Assembly (NCBI GenBank): GCA_001936135.1
Contig: CP012818.1
Span: 1,488,001-1,552,000 of the forward strand
Direction of reading: 5' to 3'
Source: Saccharomycopsis fibuligera x Saccharomycopsis cf. fibuligera
Taxonomy: Eukaryota; Ascomycota; Saccharomycetes; Ascoideales; Saccharomycopsidaceae
DNA length: 64,000 nucleotides
The position numbers and the translations under genes are program-made. Below the pieces are notes generated by a model. That model was not told where the DNA came from, ran no database searches, and saw only the letters and a list, made by a program, of their open reading frames with translations. Shown piece by piece: positions 42,575 through 52,570 of the stretch; within the stretch, counting starts at the first letter, position 1, and every line of letters starts with the position of its first letter.

Positions 42575-43295
42575 ACTTAGATGAGCGTTGTTAAGTATTG
42601 AGCAAGTTGGTTTATGCGTCAATATGTTCTATTTTATATCTTTCACTGTTCATAAGTACTAATTCACTTTTGGTTTTTGCTTTTCTTTGTTTTACGTTTT
42701 GTTGTGGTCATTCGGTTTTTAATGTTTGTGTTATAATTTTTTAAATTTTTTGTTTTCCAAGTTTTTCTTTAATATGTTCAAAAATACGTCCTTTTCTCGC
42801 ATAGTTTGTTGAATCCATATTTATATGTAAAATGCAGTTCATGTTGGTCAGAGGGCTCCGCAATTGAGGGATATTTACTGCCAACTGTAATGACCGTCAG
42901 GATATGATTCTAGTCCTACATTAATAATTTCAAAAATAGAATTTAAGGTTTGTTATATTACTGATTTGTATATGAAAAACAAAGCAACAAATGTGAGATT
43001 TAATTCAAGGATAAATGAAAGAACATTGTTTCTCTAAAAATAAATGGGAAATGATGGAAATAATATAAATACGCAAAGCAAAATGAGGGAACCTTTTTGT
43101 TAAAATTAAAAACATGAAGCAATAAACTTGTAGGGAAAAAAAGCATAAGCACAGCTTGTGAGTCATTATTGGACAAAAACGCATAACGCACTATTTGGTG
43201 ACTTTGAATAATGTCTTCCAGAAAGCCGCTGTATTGAATCACTTCAACACAAGTATCAACATGCATAATTTCTTTTTTCATAAGGGCTGCGCAAT
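42575..43295. other. Convergent intergenic region after GTR2
   Basis: 720 bases, A/T-rich. A minus-strand ATG-started frame of 93 codons (43000-43281) reads through A/T-rich DNA, has no recognisable feature beyond hydrophobicity, and is left uncalled. Confidence 0.5.
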
Positions 43296-44627
43296 TCAGG
43301 AGACAATATCCTTATACAACACCCTTTCACCACCTCTGGCAAAATTTTTCACCAATCCCTCATGTCCTTCCATCCATGATCTACCCACTTCTTCTGCTGC
43401 AGAACCAGCACCACTAGCAGCTCCTCCGGTATCATAGCCGGAGAATTTGAAACCTTGGAGACCCAAAAAGTATCCCACAGAAAACGAAACTCCAAGAAAA
43501 ATGATCAAAGTCTGTGGTGATATCGTTAGTGCTATTTCGTGTTTGCCTTTCTTGTTATGACTATCACCATCATGTTTTGACCGTTTATTATGTTCTTTGT
43601 TTGTTGATATTGGTTTTAGATTAATATTGCTTCGTTTCAAAGCCATGGATCGAGGCATTTGTAAAGTAGCAGTACTGGCGCTGGATCTTTGGACTGCGAC
43701 TGTGGATCCTTGTCGCAATGTAGCGCAAACTGAAGAATCATCTGCTGATGCTGATATCGAAGAATTGCTAGTAGACAAGGACAATGCATCCACTATGCTA
43801 TCATTATCATTAGCATTGCGTTTGGCGTTGTCGTTGACATTGGCATTCCCAATTCTGTCTTGGCTCTTCTTTTGTTTGATAAATCTGTGTTTTGCAAATA
43901 TTGTGGCTAAAGAATCACCAAGCACTTTGTTCTCACTAGTACTCTGTGAGATATGGCCACTACCACCGGCGATGTTCGTGGACCCAGTATTAATGTTTGA
44001 CATCTGCAGAGCGGAGACGGTGTCAGATGGCAAGCCGCTGCGATGGAGATGATGCTCAGAGTTTACTGTTTGGGGTTTATTTTGTGATTTGTGTTTCCCA
44101 GTGCCGAAGTGCCTACCTTTCATGTTATCGTTGGCCAAATTTGGCTGTCCTGGCCTTGCTCCGTGAACCCCCATATCAACAATAAGCGGCCTGTCATGGT
44201 GGCGCTCGAGACCCTTAGAAATGGAACTTGCATCGCTGACAGGCTCATCGCTCTCGCCGTCGCCATCGCCATCTCCAGCGGTGTCGTCGCGCTCGTGCTC
44301 GTGCTCATTATCAAATCTGATCCAGGAGTTTTCAACCAGCTCAAAAGCGCACATATTGTTAACGTGGCTAGGAAGCCTAGAAATGCTTTTCATAGAGTCC
44401 ACATCGGCATTGCAAATGTGTTTATTTAGTTGCGCTGAGCTTGTTCTCAGTAACGGGGCCGATGCGTGAGGTGAATCATCTAACGAATCAGGATAATGGA
44501 AGATATCAGATTGATCCAAGTCTGAGTCCTGTAGAAAAAGGTCTTTTCTGGCATTGTTATTCCACTTGTTAAATGTTGCCTTTTCGTTATCATTGCTGTA
44601 GATTGGTTTTGCTTTTTTGTTGCCCAT
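43296..44627 (-). CDS. C-terminal single-span membrane protein, function unknown
   Basis: 443 residues, not recognised. The N-terminus MGNKKAKP fits the N-myristoylation pattern (Gly2, small residue at position 6). About 360 residues of charged, Ser/Asn/Asp-rich disordered sequence follow. One membrane helix (LIIFLGVSFSVGYFLGLQGF, around 371-390) is followed by a 50-residue tail with an amphipathic helix (AEEVGRSWMEGHEGLVKNFA). The short motif SVGYFLGLQGF next to the helix looks like the conserved core. Presence of a membrane span near the C-terminus suggests a signal-anchor or tail-anchored-like protein of the endoplasmic reticulum, peroxisome or mitochondrial outer membrane; this is inference. 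Both a lipid anchor and a membrane span in one protein would be unusual. Confidence 0.75.
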   Translation of the reverse strand: MGNKKAKPIYSNDNEKATFNKWNNNARKDLFLQDSDLDQSDIFHYPDSLDDSPHASAPLLRTSSAQLNKHICNADVDSMKSISRLPSHVNNMCAFELVENSWIRFDNEHEHERDDTAGDGDGDGESDEPVSDASSISKGLERHHDRPLIVDMGVHGARPGQPNLANDNMKGRHFGTGKHKSQNKPQTVNSEHHLHRSGLPSDTVSALQMSNINTGSTNIAGGSGHISQSTSENKVLGDSLATIFAKHRFIKQKKSQDRIGNANVNDNAKRNANDNDSIVDALSLSTSNSSISASADDSSVCATLRQGSTVAVQRSSASTATLQMPRSMALKRSNINLKPISTNKEHNKRSKHDGDSHNKKGKHEIALTISPQTLIIFLGVSFSVGYFLGLQGFKFSGYDTGGAASGAGSAAEEVGRSWMEGHEGLVKNFARGGERVLYKDIVS

Positions 44628-46123
44628 AATGGATATACGTCAAGATGTTAGACGCGAAGAGAAACGAATTGATTAGGTTCAGGGTGATTTTGTAGTGTAG
44701 AATGTTTGCCTTGGCCAACTGTGTGAAACTCGTAGTGATGAAAAGACTAATAAAATAGCCAACTCTGGGATGTGGAATGAATAGTCGAGATGATTTGAAG
44801 CTCTTTTCCTCTCCTCAATAAGATCGGTGTTTATTTTTGTACTGTGTAACTAGTGGAGTGTCAAATTGAGTTTTGCGTGTTTCTTTTTGTACTTAGTAGT
44901 AGCCGGAAGTGGTTTAGTTGGTCAATGAGTAATTCGAAACGAATAGAGTAAGATACAGTGGCAGGTACAAATAAGTGGCCAACGTGCTAAGTATATTGTA
45001 ATATTTTTACCTTGCCCCTGTAAACCCCAGCGATGTGCCACTTTATAGTCGATGGCTATTGTTTTGTGGGGTGCGAGAAAAACCAAAACCAACGATGATG
45101 CCCCTCCCCAGCCCTGCAAAACTGAGGAATCAGCAACGTGTCAAAACACCAAGAAATTTTGATATTCTTTTTAAGACAAAATGTTGGTGAGCCCGCTACT
45201 GCTGTACAGTTGTACAGGGGTGTCTGGTACACTTTAATGGTCACCTAGCACATGCTGCTCATCGCATTGCTATCGGTACTATCAACGCCATCTTTGTGCA
45301 GGTCTGCTCATCGCCGCTGATCTTTTTCTCTGGGTTCTGCGTGCTCCGTGGATTAGCCGGCCATCACTTTCATAATAATATATTCTGTTAGTAGGAGCAA
45401 GCTATCAGCAAGTAGCACTTTACAGATGATCCGTTTGCACGTCACACCTACGTCTCATCACGCGCCCTAACTTAAGAAAGAAATGATAAGTCCCTTGCCT
45501 AAAGGTTTGTGCTGAGTAGCGTAATGACCACACAACGAGATCAATGAGCAGTGCAATCTGCATATGATTTTGCCGCTAATTTTGAAAGAGGTTGAGCGAT
45601 TGTAACACACTTTGAGCGTATTACCACACTTTATATCGAGCACGACTCTGTTCAAAAGTCTAGAAGCATCCTGAAGAGTGATTTAAGAAATTGCCACAGG
45701 GTGTCTCAATATAGTCGGTATTACCAGCCTCGCGTTCTTTACTGGAGCTGCATCTTGAAAAAGAACTCGTGTAAAAGTGCAGTTGTAAATGCATACTACT
45801 CGAACAAAGAAATGCAGGTAATATGTGAATCTCCCTCCAAGTTAATCATATAGCAGCGTTACTCTACTCTACCTTTTCTATAAACCCGCCATCACCAACA
45901 TATCACTATAGTAGAAAAGGGAAAGATCAAAATCAAAATCAAAATCAACTAATCAAAAATAGGAAAAAAAGATTAATAAAACTAAAAATACAAATGCAAA
46001 ACTCTTTATTGTTGTGCCTTCACGCCATCGACATGGCCACAACGGCCACCAAGCACGCCCATACATAACTATTCTTCCAATTTACTAAAGAAATCACACT
46101 ACACCACGCCCACTCCCCTGTAC
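44628..46123. other. 1.5-kb intergenic region upstream of the 443-residue gene
   Basis: Ordinary base composition, only short open frames. A TACTAAC on the minus strand (45382-45388) has no coding exon behind it. No gene seen. Confidence 0.55.
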
Positions 46124-47489
46124 TCAATGCTTGGTCCCTGCTGCCCTAACAAGCACCGCCGATCGTGCTGGGGGTAAAGCCAAATGCTGAAGTAATGGTT
46201 TTTCAAACCGATAAGGGATTCTATCTCCGTTACCACCAGCTTCTGCGCTTGATGTAAGCTCTTCCAAAAATGCTAAAAGGTCTTCTTCTTCACTTTTTAG
46301 CAATTGTTGTCGTTGTTGCACGTCGGCGGGCTCATCCTTAGTGGTAGTGTTGTCATTGTAAGTGTTAGTGTCCACTGCACCTCCATCATTACCATCTCCA
46401 TCTCCATTACTGTTTACATTACTTTCGCTGTTGTCGTACTGAGTATGACTATTAGGAGACTCACTAGCAGTACTAAAACCCGGACTTGCTTTTGAAAAAA
46501 GATCGCCGCCAAGAGCAGGACTTCTTGCTCCTTCACTTCTAGCGGTCCCCGGCTGATAATTGAAATTTTTCGGTGTAGATGTTGATGCTAACGCGGATGC
46601 AGAATTAGAAACTGATGCAGACGCAGTTGCAGACGCTAATCTTGTTGTTGCATTTAATGTATCACCGTAACTGTACCTTATTTGTGCTGCTGGGGTACTA
46701 TTGACATTACTGTTTATTTTGTGGTTAGTACTGTTCTCCTTACTGTTGTCTGTATTGCTGTGATTAGTGTTATCAATATTATCATTATCAGTTATGTTTT
46801 CTGCGGCAGGAACAGCAACACCTGGCAGTAGTACAGCGTTATCAATAGGTAATCCAGCTGCAGCCAAACTTGAGTGTGAATTTGAATTTGGAATAGACGA
46901 GCCAGCGCCAAACGACGAAGGAGAAGGCGACCTACCAGGACCGATATTAGCTGAATTTGTTGTGCTGATGACGCTTGATGGTGAAGGCAGCGCTGATGAA
47001 GCGGTAGTGCCCGATGAAGATAATGATGGATGTGATAGTAAAGTAGTGTTATTAGTATTAGCATGACTAGTGCTGCTGTTATTGCTGTTAGAAATTTTTC
47101 GGTGATGGGAAAAATCTTCTGGTTTGGAGTTATTACTGCTACCGCTTGCCGTTGTTTTGCTTGAATTATGTGACACTTGAGTGCTCGAATAACCTAAGTT
47201 AGTCGATGTGTAATCCAGGAGTTCCACTGATGGGGTATCAATGCACGGTGGCGATGCTGTTGATGTTGATGCAGATGTGAGTATAGTTGATGGGAACCCT
47301 GGTACTGCTGGCGATGATGGTGATTTTACTCCATTTGCCAAAGATAGCTGGGTCTTGTTAGCTTTAACGAAATGACTAGCGCTGAGAAGTCCCCTTTCTG
47401 TTGACGACGGCTCAACTAATGATAGCTGTGATGGATTTTTAAGTTTGCTATTATTCGTATTGTAACTACCAGTCGTCAAAAAATTATTA

Positions 47490-47535
<46 letters not shown>

Positions 47536-48907
47536 TATCATTATTATCATTATTATCATTACTGCCATCGTTCTTGTCATTCTTTTTATCACTGCCGTTG
47601 CTGTGATCTCCTAAAAGAGCAATCTCGCTTGAGGTTTTAGTCAATTTATCCAAGTCATTATACAAGTTTTCCAACGTGCTTGACTTGTCATTACTTTTTC
47701 TGCCCATGAGACCAACAGTAGTGTTAGTAATACTATTACTATCACTAGCAGTGGTAGTAGTAGTATTATTATCGTCGTTACTAGTTCTTGATCTGAGAGT
47801 ATTAACCGTAGCATTAGAGGCCTTGTGAATAGTGCTTGGTTTAAACGGAGTTGAGTGAGCAGTACTGAAGCTGCTGGTACTGGTATTGTTATTAGCAAAA
47901 TGCCCACTAGCAGTAAAAGTGTTTGCAGCATCATCAAATTCGTCGTCTGCTTGACGTTTGGTATCAGGATTACTGAAAATGTTGGGCACTACAATACCTA
48001 CCGCATAGACTAATATTGTAAAGACCGTTTTCACCAATGCGCTTTTAGGAGCTTTCCCATCACCCAAATCTAAACCAATATAAGCATCATCGAGTATTGA
48101 ATTCTTAAAAACGGTAGCAAGGTACTCAACGTCGTCGTTTATGTGGCTAGAATGAATAATGACCTGATGGAAAACATTCAAAATAAATATCAACAAGTGC
48201 TGGTTTCGCACTGGAATTTCTTGAAGTTTGAGGTTGAACGAGTATAGGACGAGCTCCACAATCTGGTGGTACTTGGGGCCAAACTGACTTTCAAGTTTCA
48301 GCTTGCTGAGCGGCGACGTGGTAAATGGAATGTTGCTGGTCACCTTTGAATCATAACTTACCGATAGATTTTTATCGTCCTCGCCGTTATCAAAGTGCTC
48401 TGACGTGAAGTCAAAGAATGGGTCCTTGCTGTCCTCAGTCACCCCCAACTCTTGCAAATCTGCAAACATCCCCACTAACTCCGGATTCGTCGCTAGCAAA
48501 TCGCACAACTGGCCGGTGATTTTGGCGTTCACCAAGGGCTGGATAAGCTCAAATAGCTTCTGAGTGAACACAGTACAGAAATCAGCTGCCTCGAAACTGC
48601 CCTCACTGTCCTCACAGCCAGCACCAACATATTTGCCGTAGTCTGGCGGCTGTTCAAAACGCCTTAGAAGATCAGCAATCCTTTCTGGGTTGCCTCGCTG
48701 GCGGAACAACAGGACTTTGTTCTTGCTTCTAGAGGCTGCTGACGCTGGCGCTGGCGCTGGCGCTGATAGAGCTGCTGCTGCCCTGGCTATGGCTATGCCG
48801 GGCTTGTAGATCAGCACCGGAAGCAGCAAGATGATCTGCTGGGTGGTGTTTGCAGGGTACGCAACCGCTAGAGATATTCGCACATCAGGGCCCCTATATG
48901 ACTCCAT
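46124..48907 (-). CDS. RhoGAP-domain protein with long Ser/Asn-rich tail
   Basis: 927 residues. Residues about 65-300 form a RhoGAP domain: LFRQRGNPERIADLLRRFEQ with the candidate arginine finger (R69), PPDYGKY, a LFELIQPLV helix, and the later NQHLLIFILNVFHQVIIHSS with LATVFKNSILD, equivalent to the family's N-LAVIFxPSIL. The PPDYGK motif resembles the Sac7/Bag7 group. The remaining 600 residues are disordered Ser/Asn/Thr-rich sequence with a long poly-Asn tract (DNA 47484-47560) and a short acidic C-terminal region. RhoGAPs switch off Rho-type GTPases controlling the actin cytoskeleton and wall synthesis. The region before the arginine finger is short and hydrophobic/Ala-rich, so the domain's first helices are degenerate or supplied by an unseen 5' exon. 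The specific orthologue is not assigned. Confidence 0.8.
47484..47560. repeat. (TTA/TCA)n poly-Asn/Asp tract in RhoGAP gene
   Basis: Triplet repeat on the plus strand (tta/tca), encoding Asn with interspersed Asp on the minus strand. Confidence 0.85.
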
Positions 48908-49012
48908 TTGTCGTGTGTGTATGTGTCTGTGGGTGTGAGAGATACTCTGTTTGGCCCTACTCTGCTCTTGTCCTACTGTACGCTAGCGCTTGCGCTACTA
49001 TAGCCGTGATAA

Positions 49013-49078
49013 CTGAATGAGTGAATGGATGAATGAACGAGCGGGCGAGCGAACAAACGAACAAACGAACAAACGAAT
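49013..49078. repeat. Degenerate tetranucleotide repeat
   Basis: Tandem units change gradually from gaat/gagt through gcga/gcgg to four copies of acgaacaa/aacg: a graded repeat upstream of the RhoGAP gene. Confidence 0.75.
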
Positions 49079-49535
49079 GTGGTTTTTTCCTTCTTTGGAG
49101 AATGAAAACGAGTGAATAGGCCGCTGGTGAGGCAAGTGGCGGCGGCGGGAGGCGCTTGGAAGAGTAGCTGAAGCGAAAGTATACTATCTGGTGGCTGTTA
49201 TAGTACGAGCGTCATGAGAGTAGAAGCCACCGTACAGCGCTTGAGTCCTGTGTCTTTTGCCTCTGCTAAGTGCTGTCTACACCACCACCCACCATCACCG
49301 CTTGTGGGCTGCGCCGGCACTCGATTACCTGCGATTTTGGATCTCGCTGTCTGTGCGTCGCCAGGGCTTCAGAACCAGATCCTGCGCCGGCCGCCGGTAC
49401 AAAACAGTTGTCAACTTCACTCGTTCTACAGTAGCAGCACTCGAAACAAAAGCATTCCCATAATTAAACAAAATACATATCAGAACCTAGTGTACAAAAA
49501 GCAAGCAGAAGAACGCCTCCAACTGTAGCGAAGAC

Positions 49536-49540
<5 letters not shown>

Positions 49541-49572
<32 letters not shown>
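49541..49572. repeat. (GCA)n microsatellite
   Basis: About eleven GCA triplets followed by (CA)n, starting just beyond the stop codon of the small spliced gene, in its 3' untranslated region. Confidence 0.88.
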
Positions 49573-49573
<1 letters not shown>

Positions 49574-49579
49574 CACACA

Positions 49580-50040
49580 CTATGCCTTGTGGTAGGCTGG
49601 CGGGTATGGCTGGTTGGCGTTGCCGTAGTTCTGTGGCGGTGCTTCTGGCGGGTACTGCTGCTGGATGTTCTGGGGGTTACCCTGGTAGTACTCCGGCTGG
49701 CCTGGCGGGTACCACGGCTGCTGGGTGGTCTGCTGCTGCTTCCGGGCGCCTCTGGCGCCTCTTCTTCTGAAGCAGAGTCTGAAGAGACAGAAGAAGGCAA
49801 GCACAAGGAGCAAAAACACCACAATGCCCACAACAATGCCGGCAATTCCGCCGCCGGCAATGCCTCGGCATCTATAGGTTGTCTGTCATGATGGCTGAGG
49901 TTAGTAAGGGTGTTTGTTCCGATGGCTGGCTGACCACGTCAGACTGCAACTTGAGCGCCCACTGGAAACAGCAAGGGTCCTCCTGGACAGATAATACATA
50001 CGCCTCCGTAGCCGTTTGAGTAGTAGCCGCAGCGTCTCAT
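49580..50040 (-). CDS. Small spliced membrane protein with C-terminal PPxY (RCR-like)
   Basis: Two exons, 50002-50040 and 49580-49882, encode 113 residues: MRRCGYYSNGYGG joined to TTYRCRGIAGGGIAGIVVGI and onward. The 119-base intron has donor GTATGT, branch TACTAAC and acceptor ACAG; of three possible AGs after the branch only this one keeps the frame open. The product has a short Cys/Tyr/Gly-rich N-terminus, one membrane helix (IAGIVVGIVVFLLLVLAFFCLF), a basic stop-transfer patch (RRRGARGARK), and a Gln/Pro/Tyr-rich cytosolic tail ending in PPAYHKA. PPAY is a PPxY motif of the kind bound by Rsp5 WW domains. The layout matches the Rcr1/Rcr2 group (chitin regulation, Rsp5 adaptor function), though similarity is of layout rather than sequence. 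No complete ORF shows this gene without splicing, so it is easily missed. Confidence 0.8.
49883..50001 (-). other. Intron of the small membrane protein gene
   Basis: 119 bases, donor GTATGT at 50001, branch TACTAAC at 49900-49906, acceptor AG at 49883-49884. It contains in-frame stops, so the exons are only joined by splicing. Confidence 0.82.
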
Positions 50041-50410
50041 TGTGAAGTATCTAGGTGCGGGTGGTGGGTATCAAAAAACAACAACAGCGACAAGTCCCCA
50101 ATGCAGTGTCAGGGCAGAGTAAACGGAGATAGATGGCGTGTGTCGAGAGAGCAGCGTAGGGGAAAACAGGAAAGCAAGTGCGAATGTGTGAAGGAGTCCC
50201 CGGGGGCCAGTGGTTTTCTTATATACCCTGGGCATCAATCGCTAAAGCAACCGCGCCAGCCGCACGGGTCCTACGAAGCAACGCTTGCTGAGCCTGAAAT
50301 TCGCTATTTCATCGCTCCAAAAGATCACAACTGACAACAATGTTCAAAGTTTATCTGAGCTACTCCGATACTTCGACGCACAGCAATTAACAACAACAAC
50401 AACAACAACA

Positions 50411-50444
<34 letters not shown>

Positions 50445-50449
50445 AATGA
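50041..50449. other. Intergenic region with adjoining (AAC)n and (TGC)n tracts
   Basis: Upstream of the small spliced gene. Holds the compound triplet repeat listed separately; no other gene seen. Confidence 0.5.
50389..50442. repeat. Compound (AAC)n(TGC)n microsatellite
   Basis: About eight AAC/CAA triplets directly abut about ten CTG/TGC triplets, ending 8 bases before the stop codon of the 2OG oxygenase gene. Confidence 0.9.
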
Positions 50450-51889
50450 TCATTCCCAGCCGTACGCTCTCGCAAGCCGGTGGTCGAGATGTTCTTTCGC
50501 CGTTATTGGCCTACTGTTTGCTGTAGCGATGCTAGCGCCCTGTGACCTTGAGTGTTCCTCTACAACCGCACTGGGAATGGGCTCCAAAAGGGTGTCTTCC
50601 TCAGGATGTGCAAAAAACACAATCGAGTACCGATCTTGTCCCTGGCCAGCGCTGCTAACTTGTTTCTCGTCGCTGTTTTCTCCATTTTGCGTTGTCAACC
50701 TGTCAAATTTCACTCTATGCATTGTCAGCTTTAACAATCCAGCGCTCCAATACGACAACTGATCCCCTATATTCACAACTATTGGGGGCCCTTCGACATC
50801 CTTCTCCTCTTCCCTTCTTGCTTCATCTGAATTCTCACACTTGACTTCACCTGCCCTGCCCTTCACAAATGGAACTTTCTCCCATCGGTGTGAGACCGGT
50901 GAGTGTATTTCCAATCCTTGCTGTCCCTCCAACTGAAATAATAGAGTAATTGCTCCGTAGTCTGTATGCGCCCCGGCCCTTACTTCCTCAGTGGGCGACA
51001 TCGCGGATAACGGTGGATACCTCAAAAATCGTAAAGCCGAGCCGCTCGTCTTTTCTGGCCTCGAGCGACGTCTGAACCACTGGCGGCCTTCCAAACAGCT
51101 TTGCTTGTTGATACCACTGTAACCTTGTTCATCAAGGTTAGCTTTACTCGGCAGCTTATCTGATGCGTCCTCATCGGGTGACGAATCTTTTCCGGGCACA
51201 TCGACGATTTGCAATCCAATAGCGAGCAATTCAAGTACCTGTTGTGATACCTCGTATAATTTTTTAACATTCTTTCTTAGTATGCATAGGTTCTCGGTGC
51301 TCTTCCCACCATTGCTGACAGCATTATAACTGCTGTCGCCGAACACCAATTCTGGTAATCTTTGGGCAGGCATGCCGGTTGTGAAATTGAGTTTGCCAAA
51401 GTTAAACGCCTCCTTTGGGTCCCCTTTCAACTCTTGCTTTTGGTTTTCGCACTGAGCAACATCTTCGTCTGGTGTGTGGCTGTTCTGCTGTTGCTGCTGC
51501 TGCTGCTGCTTCTGTTGGTGAACAGAATTATGCTGTTGTTGCTTATCTTCCTCAGCCTTTCTGGAACAACTTCTGTTTCCTGTTTCATCGATGCCTTTTC
51601 CGCTGTCCACTTGCTTGCTGCTCGTCTTACTCTCGTCGAGCACCTCAGAGTGAAAATCAGAATACCCAACATTCTCTTCTTTCCCAGCCAACTTCAACTT
51701 GGTTTTCTCATGCGATGGCATAGCAAAGCATTGCTTCGCTAGCCTGAATAGTTCATCTATTTCTGCCTGAGAATAGCCATGACCTTCGATGAAAAGAAAA
51801 CCTTGAGAAGCGGCGGCATAAAGAAGCTCTTTGCCTGCTTGGTGGCGATTAGGGTTGGAAATATCGACTATTTTGAGAGGGCCGCTCAT
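50450..51889 (-). CDS. 2-oxoglutarate/Fe(II) oxygenase, isopenicillin-N-synthase-like
   Basis: 479 residues. The N-terminal DIOX_N-type start (LKIVDISNPNRHQAGKELLY, then GFLFIEGHGYS) and the double-stranded beta-helix with iron ligands H308, D310 (AHTDYGAITLLFQ) and H391, plus the 2-oxoglutarate-binding arginine R420 in RYSIVFF, are all present, so an active enzyme is expected. Typical members have 330-360 residues; the surplus is three low-complexity insertions: a poly-Gln loop (near 117-135), an acidic loop (near 235-265) and a charged loop inside the beta-helix (near 345-367). Fungal members are diverse oxidases and the substrate cannot be predicted. The gene is divergent from UBA2 and shares its upstream region. 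Confidence 0.88.
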   Translation of the reverse strand: MSGPLKIVDISNPNRHQAGKELLYAAASQGFLFIEGHGYSQAEIDELFRLAKQCFAMPSHEKTKLKLAGKEENVGYSDFHSEVLDESKTSSKQVDSGKGIDETGNRSCSRKAEEDKQQQHNSVHQQKQQQQQQQQNSHTPDEDVAQCENQKQELKGDPKEAFNFGKLNFTTGMPAQRLPELVFGDSSYNAVSNGGKSTENLCILRKNVKKLYEVSQQVLELLAIGLQIVDVPGKDSSPDEDASDKLPSKANLDEQGYSGINKQSCLEGRQWFRRRSRPEKTSGSALRFLRYPPLSAMSPTEEVRAGAHTDYGAITLLFQLEGQQGLEIHSPVSHRWEKVPFVKGRAGEVKCENSDEARREEEKDVEGPPIVVNIGDQLSYWSAGLLKLTMHRVKFDRLTTQNGENSDEKQVSSAGQGQDRYSIVFFAHPEEDTLLEPIPSAVVEEHSRSQGASIATANSRPITAKEHLDHRLARAYGWE

Positions 51890-52570
51890 ACTTTAGTACT
51901 GTATCACTTTCTGTATTTTTAATTTTGTTCTAGCTTTGCCTTGCTTTCGGTTTGTGTAGGCTACTTTACTCAAAAAAAGTAGCGTATTGTCCTTGATATG
52001 CAAGCTTTAATAGGCTGTGTTATCAATGCAAAAGTTATATGAATGGCGAGGAGTAGTGTTCCCTGTTTCTAACTATCCTTCAATCTGGAACTGAAATGTT
52101 TGTTTGTACACTTTGGCTTATTTCTTTGTATTTACCGCGTCAAATACCGTTCTACAATACAATACTTGTCTAGCAGTCTCATGTTATCCCAGAATGTGTC
52201 TTCCGGGATATTGTCCAAAATAACACAATTTTCAATTACTCTCAGAGCTTAAGCAGGTAATGTGCACTTCACCACTTCGCAAACACCAAAATCCCGGTCA
52301 TTTATCTCTACTATTAACAATATCGATGATCACTATCATTACTTCCCAATGGCCGCTTGTCTCTCAAAATGGCTGTTATCAGTACAGTCTACTACGCTAC
52401 CAGCGCACGTAACCGTCTCTTCTGGTGCTAACAGACGCCAAACAATCGCTAATACTAATAAAAAAAAATATCGCGAAAACTCAAGGTAATATTGACATTT
52501 AATGGTTTGTAAAGATCATACTAAGCTTAGACCAGAAGAACAGAACAGGTCATTAAGACATTACCTCGCT
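51890..52570. promoter_or_regulatory. Divergent upstream region, 2OG oxygenase / UBA2
   Basis: 680 bases between the two start codons if UBA2 starts at 52571. No binding site is certain. The UBA2 frame is open back to an ATG at 52502, see that entry. Confidence 0.45.

Larger units (their letters stand above)
48908..49579. other. Intergenic region with tetranucleotide and (GCA)n repeats
   Basis: Holds AAYG/RCGA-type degenerate tetranucleotide repeats (49013-49078) and a (GCA)n tract (49541-49572). The plus-strand frame 49214-49528 has no known family and a composition similar to other spurious frames. Confidence 0.55.

Noticed and set aside
45382-45388. TACTAAC branch-like sequence on the minus strand
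   Set aside because: No open frame follows a plausible acceptor and no donor with coding sequence was found upstream.
52502-52570. 23-residue N-terminal extension of UBA2
   Set aside because: Possible but unsupported: starting at 52571 aligns the protein end to end with yeast Uba2 and puts the catalytic Cys at the expected position.
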